Positions 15,979-25,383 of a stretch of DNA of 64,000 bases are shown in pieces. The position numbers and the translations under genes are program-made. The stretch is from assembly GCA_910584715.1 (NCBI GenBank), contig CAJUAN010000002.1, positions 62,001 to 126,000 of the forward strand. Reading direction: 5' to 3'. Each line of letters begins with the position of its first letter. Positions within the stretch are counted from its first letter, which is position 1. A model generated the notes under the pieces. That model saw nothing but the letters and a program-made list of their open reading frames with translations, searched no databases and had not been told where the DNA came from. Origin of the DNA: an uncultured Oscillospiraceae bacterium (GTDB lineage: Bacteria; Bacillota; Clostridia; Oscillospirales; Ruminococcaceae).

Positions 15979-17442
15979 TTACCAGTTAATTACAATTTCC
16001 TGACCATTTTCATAAAGCTCAAGGTTTTTGATGAACCTGTCAACATATGACTGCTGACATCTGTACTTGGATTCTCCGTTAAGGCGTACGACCGCCTGTC
16101 TGTTTCCGACGGGGATAAATTCAATAAAGTCTCCGCCGCCGTTCTTTGTAACGATCTCCACAGTAAGCGAGGGTTCTGCGGAAACGTCCTCGAAGTAAAG
16201 CTCACTGCTGGGAGCCCGCAGGATAAACTGGTACAGATTCTTGAACGCGTCTCCGTCAACGGCTTCACCGTTCAGGGTCACCTCAAAATTATCCGCGCCG
16301 CCCGCAAGCTCGAACCGCATATCCCTGTTCTCGCAGACAATATTCAGCTTTTCAAGGTCGTACACATAATTGCTCGTGTACATTGTGGTAACTATATCCA
16401 AAGGCTTTACGGTCAGCCAGGGCAGGCTGCTTTCCGTAAAAATATAGATAATGTCGATGCCGTCCACATAAACAAATCTGCCCTCTTTTTTTCCCTCTTC
16501 GTTGATGAACTCGTTTCCTATCCTGAAGTGCAGAACGTCTCCGCCGTTTATTTCTGCTGTAACTTCAGCAACGGGAGCGTTCATGCCGCTTTTTTCAAGG
16601 TCGTCCTCGTTCGGATTGAGCACTGCAAGATCGCTTGCGGTAAGTCCGAAGATACCGCTTGTAACTCCCGAAGAGGTCTCGGGATTAAGGTCGCGGAAAA
16701 CAGGCTCGCTCATAACGTATGTGGAGGAGTTGGCGACCATGCTATCCTCGTCGTCAAGGCGCACGTCGTACTCGATAACAATGTCGTAATCAATGTCCGC
16801 GCGGCTTACCGTCAGCTTGTTTATCCTGCTGTAGTCGGTAGTGTCGTTTTCGTCCTTGGGAGACTTAACGCCGTAAACGGTTTTGTTTATAAGGGCGTAC
16901 TTGTCCTCAAGGAAACAGCTCAGAGCCGTGTTGAATACGGTGTAGACCTTTGGGTCGCCCTCCAGCATAACGTAGCGCTTGGTCTCCTCGGGGGTAAGAT
17001 TTCCGATGATAAGCTTTTTAACGGTGCTGCCGCCGTCGGAAAATTCAGCTGTAAAGGTTGCCGAGGGGTTATCCAGACCGTAAATGGAGATGTCCTCGGG
17101 AGCTTCCACAACGGTCTGCTGTGCGGTAAGGCTTGAGGAATTTTCCACAAGCTTTGTCATAACGTTTCCGCTGAGGGGGAGGTTGGCTATCGAAGCCACT
17201 GTCCATACCGCGGAATCGCCCTCGCCCACGCGTATCACCTCGTATGTGCCTTTCTCGTTTTCGATAGTAAGCTTTGCAAGGTCGCTGGGTGCCTTATCGT
17301 ACAGAAGAGAAGTGGTTACCTCTTTTTCGTCTGAGCCGTCCTCCTCTTCCTCGGGAGCGGTTTTCATCAGCAGAAACGCCGCTCCTCCGAGCACCGCCGC
17401 GATTACGCAGATAATAATTATTAACCTTATATTTTTTTTCAT
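15979..17442 (-). CDS. DUF4340-domain membrane-anchored protein of a Gld-type ABC locus
   Basis: About 487 residues: one N-terminal membrane anchor (IRLIIIICVIAAVLGGAAFLL) followed by a large outside beta-rich region of the DUF4340 type. Repeated patterns such as KLTIENEKGTYEVIRVGEGD and ITKNGGGDFIEFIPV suggest tandem beta units. Function unknown; the family travels with GldG-like proteins. I start at 17442, nine bases after AGGAGGAG; that ATG shares one base with the previous gene's stop (TAATG), so translation is coupled. It is last of a four-gene ABC operon. Confidence 0.82.
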   Translation of the reverse strand: MKKNIRLIIIICVIAAVLGGAAFLLMKTAPEEEEDGSDEKEVTTSLLYDKAPSDLAKLTIENEKGTYEVIRVGEGDSAVWTVASIANLPLSGNVMTKLVENSSSLTAQQTVVEAPEDISIYGLDNPSATFTAEFSDGGSTVKKLIIGNLTPEETKRYVMLEGDPKVYTVFNTALSCFLEDKYALINKTVYGVKSPKDENDTTDYSRINKLTVSRADIDYDIVIEYDVRLDDEDSMVANSSTYVMSEPVFRDLNPETSSGVTSGIFGLTASDLAVLNPNEDDLEKSGMNAPVAEVTAEINGGDVLHFRIGNEFINEEGKKEGRFVYVDGIDIIYIFTESSLPWLTVKPLDIVTTMYTSNYVYDLEKLNIVCENRDMRFELAGGADNFEVTLNGEAVDGDAFKNLYQFILRAPSSELYFEDVSAEPSLTVEIVTKNGGGDFIEFIPVGNRQAVVRLNGESKYRCQQSYVDRFIKNLELYENGQEIVINW

Positions 17443-18965
17443 TACTTGTGTCTCCTCCTGAGCCATACGGTGATACCGATAACAGCCGCCGCTCCCGGAA
17501 CAACAAACATGAATACTACTCTCATAGCCGATATCTGGGATTCGGTAGCCTGATAGGTCTGTCCCGAAAGATCCTTGTCAAGAATGTCGATACCGCTTTC
17601 CTTGCCGGATATTTTGTTTACTATTGAAATAAAATAGTCGCCGTTGTTTAAATAGGTCTGGCTTGTGTAGCCGTTGTTGAGAACAGCGTCCGAGCCTATC
17701 ACAAGGATATTGGAGAGAAGCTGCTCGTTGTCCTTGAAAACATACTTGCTGGAAAGAGCAATAAGGGGTATGCTTTTTTCCTCGATCTCCGGCATAACAC
17801 CTGTTTCCGCGTACTCGCGGGTCATTTCCTCGGTGAGGTAGTAGCCCGTCTCCGCAGTATTCAGCAGCGAGTACACCGAAACGTTTCCGCGGTGGTCAAA
17901 AAGAATTTCAAGGGGTCTGACATAAGCGGCTGCCACGGGATTTTCAAGAGTCTCGTCGGGAATGCCTCCGGTGTAGCTTGTCTCCGAACCGTCTCCAGTA
18001 GAGATAGTGCCGCTGTCGCCGATGTAGGTAACAAAGCCGTAGCCGCCGGAGCCTGCAAGTATATTCTGCTGGTTGCTGTCGCTTACCACGCCGCTGACTG
18101 CCTTTACTCCCCATTCAGCCAAAAAAGCGTCAATATTGGGAGTTGCGTTCTGAGACGTGCTTGCAAGATATATCATATTCTTGCCGTAGTTTCCGTCGTT
18201 TTCCATGAAGTTGTAGAGCTTGTCAACAAGCTCCTCGGAAAAGTCGTTCAGCGGGGAATTTATAACGATAAGCGAAGCCTCCGCGGGAATTTCCTCTGTA
18301 AGAGGGTCTATCTTCACAACGTCGAAGCCGTCGTCCTCAAGCATGGACTGAACGTTTCCGCCCACCGCGCTTTCTGTAATGATATCGAGGTAGACCGCCG
18401 TTTTGGGGTCGGGGTCTGTGATATACATTATCGACGATGTAAGGGTCTTTTCCGCCTTTGAGGAAACGATGCTCTGAGACATGGTGTAGTAGTTTATCTC
18501 GGTATTGAACAAATCGTTTACCGAAATAACTCTTATACGCTTGGTATCCTCGTTGAAAAGCACTATGCTGTTCTCGGAAACGCTTCCGCTGTAGTACTGC
18601 TTGTACTTGTCCACATAGGTTGGGTTTACCGTCATATCCACAAAGTTAAGGGATATCTTATCGCTGCCCGCGGCGTATTTTTTCAGCACCTCGTACGCCT
18701 GCTTGATGTATTTGCTTTCCGAGGTCTGGAAGTAGGTCTCGTCAACGGTTGTACATATCTCCACGTTTTCGTTGAGTTTTGCAAGGTATTCCTTTGTTTC
18801 GTCGGTGATCGCAAAATCCTTGTTGGGGGTAAGGTCGAGGTTCATGTTGACCCTGTCCGCAAACAGCGCGATTATCACGTTTATAAGAACCACAAGCACT
18901 ATGACCGCAATTGTTATAGCCATTGCAGCCGTGCCGTATTTAAGCTTTTTTGTATTTATCTTCAT
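17442..18965 (-). CDS. GldG-like ABC-associated substrate-binding membrane protein
   Basis: About 507 residues with an N-terminal membrane helix (about 13-37), a long outside domain and a C-terminal membrane helix ending in positively charged RRRHK. The start of the outside domain, NLDLTPNKDFAITDETKEYL, is the typical GldG/ABC-transport auxiliary signature, and SLIVINSPLNDFSEELVDKL matches its later Rossmann-like part. AAAGGAG precedes the ATG at 18965. In Bacteroidota GldG supports gliding and type 9 secretion; in Clostridia the role is not established. It lies between the permease and the DUF4340 gene. Confidence 0.85.
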   Translation of the reverse strand: MKINTKKLKYGTAAMAITIAVIVLVVLINVIIALFADRVNMNLDLTPNKDFAITDETKEYLAKLNENVEICTTVDETYFQTSESKYIKQAYEVLKKYAAGSDKISLNFVDMTVNPTYVDKYKQYYSGSVSENSIVLFNEDTKRIRVISVNDLFNTEINYYTMSQSIVSSKAEKTLTSSIMYITDPDPKTAVYLDIITESAVGGNVQSMLEDDGFDVVKIDPLTEEIPAEASLIVINSPLNDFSEELVDKLYNFMENDGNYGKNMIYLASTSQNATPNIDAFLAEWGVKAVSGVVSDSNQQNILAGSGGYGFVTYIGDSGTISTGDGSETSYTGGIPDETLENPVAAAYVRPLEILFDHRGNVSVYSLLNTAETGYYLTEEMTREYAETGVMPEIEEKSIPLIALSSKYVFKDNEQLLSNILVIGSDAVLNNGYTSQTYLNNGDYFISIVNKISGKESGIDILDKDLSGQTYQATESQISAMRVVFMFVVPGAAAVIGITVWLRRRHK

Positions 18966-18985
18966 AGCAGTATCTCCTTTCCCGA

Positions 18986-19693
18986 TCAAGCCCAGCGGCG
19001 CTTTTCAAGAGCGCGCACAGTGAGAAAGTTGAATATGAAAATTATGCTGACAAAGAAAATAATGTTGGGCAGGCTGAAAAGTCCCGTTGAGAACTCGGCG
19101 TACCTGCTGTAGAAGCCCAGCGACACCATAACGGTTCTGAGCCATTCGATCTGAACGATACCCGAAAGCATATCTATCATAAAGAAAAACATTATTATGA
19201 TGAAGCTGACTATCGCCGCCACAACCTGACTTTCAGTCATTGCAGACACAAACAGACCGATAGCGATAAAGCTTGCGCCAAGCATAACTAAAGCCGCTAA
19301 ATTTCCGATAACGGTAGCCCACGCAAGGTACCCGGAAAGTCCGAAAAGAACTACCGCATAGACCGCGTAAACGGCTATAGCGCAAAGGAAAACGCAGGTC
19401 GCCGCAAGAAATTTTCCCATTACCACGGAGAAAAGATTTACAGGAGCCGTAAGCAGACACTGGTCGGTCTTCTGCCTTTTTTCCTCGGTGAAGAGCCTCA
19501 TTGTCAGCAGCGGCAGCAGTATCATCAGGATATTGAACGCGCACTGAAAAACGTAGGACATATCTGTCAGACCGTAGTAAACGTTATAGTTGACAAAGTA
19601 AGTCGCCGTGTAAAGATAAAACACGGTGATGAAAATGTAAGCGATAGGCGAGGTGAAATAAGCCTTCAGCTCGCGTCTGAAAATTGCGCCCAT
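18986..19693 (-). CDS. ABC-2 type permease (GldF-like)
   Basis: A 235-residue integral membrane protein with about six membrane helices. The N-terminus MGAIFRRELKAYFTSPIAYI is the amphipathic coupling region of ABC-2 permeases, and MRLFTEEKRQKTDQCLLTAP is the conserved cytosolic loop. Its ATG shares one base with the ATPase stop codon (TAATG). Together with the ATPase and the GldG-like protein it would form an export-type ABC complex. Confidence 0.88.
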   Translation of the reverse strand: MGAIFRRELKAYFTSPIAYIFITVFYLYTATYFVNYNVYYGLTDMSYVFQCAFNILMILLPLLTMRLFTEEKRQKTDQCLLTAPVNLFSVVMGKFLAATCVFLCAIAVYAVYAVVLFGLSGYLAWATVIGNLAALVMLGASFIAIGLFVSAMTESQVVAAIVSFIIIMFFFMIDMLSGIVQIEWLRTVMVSLGFYSRYAEFSTGLFSLPNIIFFVSIIFIFNFLTVRALEKRRWA

Positions 19694-20823
19694 TATTCCT
19701 CAGCCTCCTTTGATTTTTCCTTTTTAGACTTTTTTCCCTTTTTATCTTCCTTCTGAGCCTCGCCGCTCTCATTTTCGGCGGGAGAGCTTTCCTCCGCAGC
19801 GGTTTCGGCGGCGCCGGAGGGCTCGGCAGTATCAGCATTTTCTGCGTCATCAGCCTTTTTATCGGAAGTCTTTTTCGTTTTTATCTCAAAGCTGTCGTCC
19901 ATTGTTATTTTCAGGAAGATATCCTCCAATGTCATCTCGGAGGTTTTAAGTCCCAAAATTATCCAGTTTCTCGCCGCAACTCTCTTGAACAGCTCGCGGC
20001 GGATATCAACGTCCTCTTTTGTCTCTATCTCGTAGTCGTACACGCCCTTTTCACGCTCCATGTCGGCGGTAACGGAAACAACTCCCGAAATGCCCTTTAT
20101 GGTTTTCAGGACTTCCTCACGGGCTCCGTCAATACGGGCGATGAGCCTGTGGTCTGTCGTAATGTTTTTGGTAAGATTCTCCGTGGTATCGTCCGCGGCG
20201 ATCTTTCCCCTGTTTATTATTATTATTCTGTCGCACACCGCCTGAATTTCGGGCAGAATGTGGGAGGACAGAATTACCGTGTGTTTCTTGCCAAGCTTCT
20301 TGATGAGCGTTCTTATCTCGATTATCTGCTTGGGGTCGAGACCTACGGTAGGCTCGTCCAGGATAAGGATAGGCGGATTTCCTATCAGAGCCTGTGCAAG
20401 ACCCACTCTCTGCTTGTAGCCCTTTGAAAGGTTGCGGATTATCCTGTTGTAAACGTCGGTTATCTTGACCAGACCGCAAACGTCCTCAAGGTGAGCCTTT
20501 CGGGGAATTTTGCATTTTTTCAGGTCATACACGAAATTGAGGTAATCCTTGACGGTCATGTCAAGATAAAGGGGCGGTATCTCCGGGAGATAGCCTATAT
20601 TTTTCTTTGCGTTAATGGGGTCGTCAAGAATATCAACGCCGTTTATAAGCGCTTTTCCCGATGTTGAGGAAATGTACCCCGTGAGCATATTCATGGTCGT
20701 GGACTTTCCCGCGCCGTTTGGTCCGAGGAAGCCGAGTATCTCCCCGTCGTTTACGGTAAAGTTAAGGCTGTCCACGGCTTTTTTTGCGCCGTACTGCTTT
20801 GTAAGGTTCTGAACTTCTATCAT
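19693..20823 (-). CDS. ABC transporter ATP-binding protein (GldA-like)
   Basis: A 376-residue ATPase. Walker A is GPNGAGKST, the signature is NLSKGYKQRVGLAQAL, Walker B is ILILDEPTVGLDP, and the switch His is in SSHILPEI. After the ATPase core (to about 300) there is an unusual low-complexity tail (about 315-376) rich in Ala, Glu and Lys. AAGGAGG lies eight bases before the ATG. It is first of the four-gene operon with permease, GldG-like and DUF4340 proteins. An inverted repeat (CAGCATA/TATGCTG, 20883-20901) sits in its leader region. Confidence 0.92.
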   Translation of the reverse strand: MIEVQNLTKQYGAKKAVDSLNFTVNDGEILGFLGPNGAGKSTTMNMLTGYISSTSGKALINGVDILDDPINAKKNIGYLPEIPPLYLDMTVKDYLNFVYDLKKCKIPRKAHLEDVCGLVKITDVYNRIIRNLSKGYKQRVGLAQALIGNPPILILDEPTVGLDPKQIIEIRTLIKKLGKKHTVILSSHILPEIQAVCDRIIIINRGKIAADDTTENLTKNITTDHRLIARIDGAREEVLKTIKGISGVVSVTADMEREKGVYDYEIETKEDVDIRRELFKRVAARNWIILGLKTSEMTLEDIFLKITMDDSFEIKTKKTSDKKADDAENADTAEPSGAAETAAEESSPAENESGEAQKEDKKGKKSKKEKSKEAEE

Positions 20824-20941
20824 GCAGCAGACCTCCTTTTAGGATTTTTTACGTTATCACAATAATACGTTCCATATTTTATCAGCATAATGTGTATGCT
20901 GTGTGACAGGTTAATAAAAATTGACAAACTTATAGAAATAA

Positions 20942-22402
20942 TCAGGACAGCTGTTCCAGAGCCTTTTCAATGCGCGCAATGCTGTCGGCTTTGCCCAGTA
21001 TCGCCGCAAGCTCTATGCCTCCGCCGGGAGTCATAGCCTTGCCCGAAAGGGCGGCTCTCATAGGCAGGAGCACCCAGCCGTTTTTAACGCCCAGCTTTTC
21101 TATCTCGGCAAATACGGCGGCGTGGATATTTTCCTCGTTCCAGTTATCCGCGGGAATATTTTCAAGTACCGGCAGTACCGCCTGCAAAGCGGGCAGAGCG
21201 GTTTCCGCGCTGGTTTTCATCTTCTTGTTGAAGAACAGCTCGTTGTCGTACTCCCGAAGCTCGTCTATGAAGTCCACCTTTTCGGGGATATCGGACAGCA
21301 GCTCGGTACGGGGCTGCAAGGTTTTTACAAGCACGTCAAGGTCGATATCCTCCCGCTTGCAGGTTCGCCTGATGTAGGGCAGAGCCAGAGCCTTGAACTC
21401 CTCATGGGGAAGCTTCCGAAGCCACTCCGCGTTGATAGCGGTCATCTTGACGGGGTCGAATATCGCGGGGGACTTGGAAAGTCCACCGATATCAAATTCC
21501 TTGATAAGCTCGTCAAGAGTGAAAATTTCCTGCTCGCTCTTGGGAGCCCAGCCCAAAAGCGCAATATAGTTCAGTATTGCGGGAATGTAGTAGCCCTTTT
21601 CCACAAAGTCGCCGAAGTAAGCATCGCCGTCCCGCTTGGAAAGCTTGTGGGTCGCGTCCCGCATAATACGCTCAACGTGGATATATTCGGGAATTTCCCA
21701 GCCGAAAGCCTCGTACAGAAGATTATACTTCGGCGCGGAAGACAGATACTCGTTTCCGCGTACAACGTGGGTTATTCCCATTAAATGGTCGTCCACAACG
21801 TTGGCGAAGTTATAGGTGGGCATACCGTCGGCTTTCAGCAGTATCTGGTCGTCCAGATCGGCGTTGGGGACTGTTATGTCCCCGTAAAGCTCGTCGTGGA
21901 ACGTTGTCTCGCCCTCAAGGGGTATCTTCTGTCTGATGACGTAGGGAGTGCCCTCCGCAAGAAGCCTGTCAACCTCTTCCTTTGGCAGGTCGCGGCAGTG
22001 GCGGTCGTATGTGGGCGTAATGCCCTTTGCTTTCTGCTCCTCGTGTACCTGCTCCATGCGCTCCTTTGTGCAGAAGCAGTAATAGGCGTGTCCCGACCTG
22101 ACAAGCTGCTCGGCGTATTCCTTGAAGATACCCATACGCTCCGACTGAACGTATGGACCCACGGGTCCGCCGATATCGGGACCCTCGTCCCACTTAAGAC
22201 CGCACTTTCTTAGGGTATCGTAGATAACGTCCGTCGCGCCCTCCACGTACCGTCCCTGATCGGTGTCCTCAATGCGGAGAATAAATTTTCCGTCGTACTT
22301 CTTGGCGATAATATATGTGTACAGCGCGGTGCGCAGGTTGCCTATGTGCATAAAGCCCGTAGGACTGGGCGCGAACCGCGTTCTGACATTTTCTGTTTTC
22401 AT
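20942..22402 (-). CDS. gltX: glutamyl-tRNA synthetase
   Basis: A 486-residue class I aminoacyl-tRNA synthetase that charges tRNA-Glu. The HIGH-type motif is in TGFMHIGNLRTALYTY (near residue 19), and the KMSKS-type motif is HKLSKRDGD (about 253). Length is normal. The start at 22402 follows GAAAGGA by 11 bases. It lies six bases after ribF and is the last gene of the long rimP-nusA-infB operon, an unusual end member compared with Bacillus. Confidence 0.96.
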   Translation of the reverse strand: MKTENVRTRFAPSPTGFMHIGNLRTALYTYIIAKKYDGKFILRIEDTDQGRYVEGATDVIYDTLRKCGLKWDEGPDIGGPVGPYVQSERMGIFKEYAEQLVRSGHAYYCFCTKERMEQVHEEQKAKGITPTYDRHCRDLPKEEVDRLLAEGTPYVIRQKIPLEGETTFHDELYGDITVPNADLDDQILLKADGMPTYNFANVVDDHLMGITHVVRGNEYLSSAPKYNLLYEAFGWEIPEYIHVERIMRDATHKLSKRDGDAYFGDFVEKGYYIPAILNYIALLGWAPKSEQEIFTLDELIKEFDIGGLSKSPAIFDPVKMTAINAEWLRKLPHEEFKALALPYIRRTCKREDIDLDVLVKTLQPRTELLSDIPEKVDFIDELREYDNELFFNKKMKTSAETALPALQAVLPVLENIPADNWNEENIHAAVFAEIEKLGVKNGWVLLPMRAALSGKAMTPGGGIELAAILGKADSIARIEKALEQLS

Positions 22403-22408
22403 TCCGGA

Positions 22409-23398
22409 TCATGTCCTTTCGTTTTCATTTTCGGTAGTATCTTTACCGTTGGTCTCGCAAAGCAGCCGTATCTTGTCGGGAACAGTGCGTGCTTTTTCAA
22501 CGTCCGCGGCGATGCGGGCTTTAAGCTCGTCCACGTCTGCAAACTTCCGTTCGGGGCGCAGAAATGCTGTCAGAGTTACCTTTGCCGTCTCACCGTAAAG
22601 CTCCTCCCCCGAATAATCTATTATGTAGGTCTCCGCAAGAGGAGCGTCGCTGCCTACCGTAGGCTTCACGCCTATGTTGGTAACGCTTTTGTAGATTTCC
22701 CCGCAGACCTCCGTCCGTGAAGCGTATACTCCGTATTTGGGTACGATCTGCCGTTTTGGGAAATACTGGTTTATAGTGGGGAAATCAAGCGTCCTGCCCA
22801 GCTTTCTGCCGTAAGCGACGGGCAGCTTCAGCGCAAAGCCCGAACCCATAAGCAGGTTGGCGCGCTCGATATTGCCCTCGCGGATAAGACCGCGTATCAT
22901 TGTGGAGGATATCCTTTCGCCGAAGTTTTCCGTTACCTTGGGCACGGAGTACAGCTTTATGCCGTGCTTTCTGCAAAGTCCGTCAAGCTCCTTGACTCCC
23001 CATTTTGCGCCTCTTCCGAAACGGAAATCCTCTCCGCATACGGCGCATTTCGCGTTGAATTTATCGCACAGAACAAGCTGGACGAACCCGTCTCCGTCCA
23101 GATCCTTAAAATTTGCAAAATCGGGGGAGTACACGTATTTAACCCCGAGACCCTCCAGCAGCTCGAATTTCATATCGCGGGAAAGGATATAGTCCACGCC
23201 GCCCCGACCCTTTGAGGTAACACTTGCTGTGTCAAAGGTAAACACCGCAGGCTCAGCGCCCGGAGTCCTCCCCGCTATATCAGCCGCGTACCGTATAACG
23301 GTTCTGTGACCGTAATGAAGTCCGTCAAAAAGTCCCATAGCGACGACCGTTCCGCCGTCGGGAACGCTGTTTGTTCCCGTCAGATCTATCATAATCAC
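22409..23398 (-). CDS. ribF: bifunctional riboflavin kinase / FAD synthetase
   Basis: About 329 residues. The N-terminal FMN adenylyltransferase half carries MGLFDGLHYGHRTVI (nucleotide-binding) and GEDFRFGRGAKWG; ERISSTMIRGLI closes that domain. The C-terminal riboflavin kinase half starts near residue 180 with GRKLGRTLDFPTINQ. It makes FMN and FAD from riboflavin. Two starts are possible: GTG at 23398 or ATG at 23392. The best ribosome site (GAGGAGGG, 23426-23433) is 27 bases away from the GTG, with a hairpin between. Confidence 0.95.
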   Translation of the reverse strand: MIMIDLTGTNSVPDGGTVVAMGLFDGLHYGHRTVIRYAADIAGRTPGAEPAVFTFDTASVTSKGRGGVDYILSRDMKFELLEGLGVKYVYSPDFANFKDLDGDGFVQLVLCDKFNAKCAVCGEDFRFGRGAKWGVKELDGLCRKHGIKLYSVPKVTENFGERISSTMIRGLIREGNIERANLLMGSGFALKLPVAYGRKLGRTLDFPTINQYFPKRQIVPKYGVYASRTEVCGEIYKSVTNIGVKPTVGSDAPLAETYIIDYSGEELYGETAKVTLTAFLRPERKFADVDELKARIAADVEKARTVPDKIRLLCETNGKDTTENENERT

Positions 23399-23404
23399 GA
23401 CCGC

Positions 23405-23420
23405 TTTCCCGCTCGGGAAA
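23405..23420 (-). promoter_or_regulatory. hairpin between ribF ribosome site and start
   Basis: TTTCCCG/CGGGAAA perfect repeat around a two-base centre, lying between GAGGAGGG and the GTG/ATG starts. Folding shortens the spacing to GTG from 27 to 11 bases. An alternative pairing (GCTCG/CGAGC) overlaps it. Confidence 0.4.
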
Positions 23421-23446
23421 ACGAGCCCTCCTCTCTCGGGAAGATA

Positions 23447-24379
23447 TTACTGTAAATAAAAATTCCGTTCGACCTTTAAAATGCCGCTCTCTCTGTCGGG
23501 GACTGCCGTTCCGATAAAGCCGCTCTCGCCTAAGACCCTCACACGCTCCGCGTTTGCGGGAACGCGTATCCTGTCAAGATCAAGCTTTACACCGTTTCTG
23601 TACATTCTCTCTTGCGCGCCTTTAAGGTGCAGCGCGGGGAATTCCGCAAACACGTCCTCAATAGGCTTTAGGAACGGCAGGAAATCGCCGCCGTTCTCCG
23701 CTGCCTTTTGGAGCTGTTCAAGCGTAACGCAGTCCTCGAGAGAAAAGCCGCAGGCGTGGGTTCTCACAAGAGAGGTCATTATGCCTCCGCTGCCCAAGAC
23801 GTCTCCGATATCGCTTATCAGCGTGCGGATATAGGTGCCCTTTGAGCAGGAGACCTCCAGCGTGCCGCTTCGGCTTTCCTCGTCGTAGTCCGAAAGCTCC
23901 AGCGAATAGACCGTGACCGTCCTTGCGGGGCGTTCAACAATCCTGCCCTCTCTGGCAAGCTCGTAAAGACGCTTTCCGTTCACCGACACAGCCGAGTACA
24001 TAGGCGGTATCTGCTCAATGCTTCCGCGAAAACTTTCCAGCGCGGACAAAAGCCTGTCCCTCGGAACAGCGGTACCGCTTTCGGACAGAACCTCTCCTGT
24101 GCTGTCCTGCGTGTCGGTGGAAACGCCCAAGCGGAATCCCGCCCGATAGGTCTTGTCATGGTCGGGAAGTATATCGCAGGCTTTGGCTGCCCGTCCCGCA
24201 AAAACGGGAAGCACCCCCGTAGCCATAGGATCGAGAGTACCCGCGTGACCAAGCCGCTTCATTTTAAGTATGCCCCGCATTTTCGCAATAACGTCAAAGC
24301 TTGTGAAACCCGACGGCTTGTTCACGCAGATAATGCCGCAAAGCTCCGACTTGGCAGCCGCAGAGATTACGCCAGCCAT
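23447..24379 (-). CDS. truB: tRNA pseudouridine-55 synthase TruB
   Basis: A 310-residue enzyme that makes pseudouridine 55 in the T-loop of tRNAs. The catalytic Asp is in LGHAGTLDPMATGVLP (about residues 42-57). KPSGFTSFDVI at the N-terminus and CSKGTYIRTLISDIG are family motifs. The gene overlaps the end of the DHH-family gene by 13 bases, so it is translationally coupled inside the nusA operon. Confidence 0.95.
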   Translation of the reverse strand: MAGVISAAAKSELCGIICVNKPSGFTSFDVIAKMRGILKMKRLGHAGTLDPMATGVLPVFAGRAAKACDILPDHDKTYRAGFRLGVSTDTQDSTGEVLSESGTAVPRDRLLSALESFRGSIEQIPPMYSAVSVNGKRLYELAREGRIVERPARTVTVYSLELSDYDEESRSGTLEVSCSKGTYIRTLISDIGDVLGSGGIMTSLVRTHACGFSLEDCVTLEQLQKAAENGGDFLPFLKPIEDVFAEFPALHLKGAQERMYRNGVKLDLDRIRVPANAERVRVLGESGFIGTAVPDRESGILKVERNFYLQ

Positions 24380-25341
24380 AGGTCGATACCCATTTCGGGA
24401 GCTATCCCTGACAGAAGCCTCAGCTTAACGTCTGACAACGCCCCTTCCAAGGTGCAGCCCGCCGCTTTTACATGACCGCCGCCTCCGAACTTGGCGCATA
24501 TGGCGGACACGTCTATATCCGAGGCGGAGCGCATTGACACCTTAAATTTGCCCTCGTCCTTTTCCTTGATTATAACGCCTACCTGAACTCCCTCAAGCTG
24601 AACGCTCATTCCCGCGATACCCTCGAATTCCTCCTGAGCAAGACCCGCTTTGCGGATAGTATCAAGAGTTACCGCCGCCATAGCGCACTTGTCGTCCAGA
24701 TAATATTCCATTGCGGAATTTATATACTGCTCCACTTTAAGCCGCGCTTTGCTTTTTATGTCGAACATTTCGCGGTTTATGCGTTCGATATCTATGCCCT
24801 GCTCCATAAGCTCCGCAGCAATAATGTGCGCAAGCTTTGTAGTGTTGGCGTACTTAAAACAGCCCGTGTCGGTTGCTATTCCCGTGTAGAGACACTCGGC
24901 AATGTGCTTGTCAAGCTCCGCACCCATTTCGGTCAGTACCCGAAACAGCACCTCACAGGTAGCGGAAGCATCGGGGTAAAGCAGCAGATTTTTTGCGTAA
25001 CGCTCGTTTGAAACATGGTGGTCTATGCACAGGTCAACGTAATCCGCATAGCCGTTCAGACGCGTTCCAAGCAGCTTTCTGTCCGCAACGTCCACCGCCA
25101 CGATAGTTTCGGGAGTAAACTTCTGAGGCTCGTAACCCTCGTACATAAAGCTGTATCTTTTCGGAAAATCATCGGAACACAGCACATTTGCTTTTTTTCC
25201 TGCCTTGCGGAGAGCATAGCACAGCCCGAAGCCGCTGCCCATGGTGTCTCCGTCGGGGCTTTGGTGGGTCAGGATATAAAAATTATCACGGTTTGCGAGA
25301 AATTCCGCAGTTTCTTTAAGACCGGCAAGATCAGCGGTCAT
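24367..25341 (-). CDS. nrnA: DHH-family phosphoesterase (NrnA-like oligoribonuclease / pAp phosphatase)
   Basis: A 324-residue DHH/DHHA1 enzyme. Metal-binding motifs are THQSPDGDTMGSG (about 25-37), VAVDVAD and the DHH triad in CIDHHVSN. The DHHA1 domain ends in KFGGGGHVKAAGC. By family it degrades short RNA oligonucleotides and may remove the 3' phosphate of pAp. Its place between rbfA and truB is the same as in Bacillus-type operons. AAAGGAG precedes the ATG. Confidence 0.9.
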   Translation of the reverse strand: MTADLAGLKETAEFLANRDNFYILTHQSPDGDTMGSGFGLCYALRKAGKKANVLCSDDFPKRYSFMYEGYEPQKFTPETIVAVDVADRKLLGTRLNGYADYVDLCIDHHVSNERYAKNLLLYPDASATCEVLFRVLTEMGAELDKHIAECLYTGIATDTGCFKYANTTKLAHIIAAELMEQGIDIERINREMFDIKSKARLKVEQYINSAMEYYLDDKCAMAAVTLDTIRKAGLAQEEFEGIAGMSVQLEGVQVGVIIKEKDEGKFKVSMRSASDIDVSAICAKFGGGGHVKAAGCTLEGALSDVKLRLLSGIAPEMGIDLWLA

Positions 25342-25383
25342 AACGTCTCACTCCTTTATGTGCAGACCAAATAACCGGTTCGG

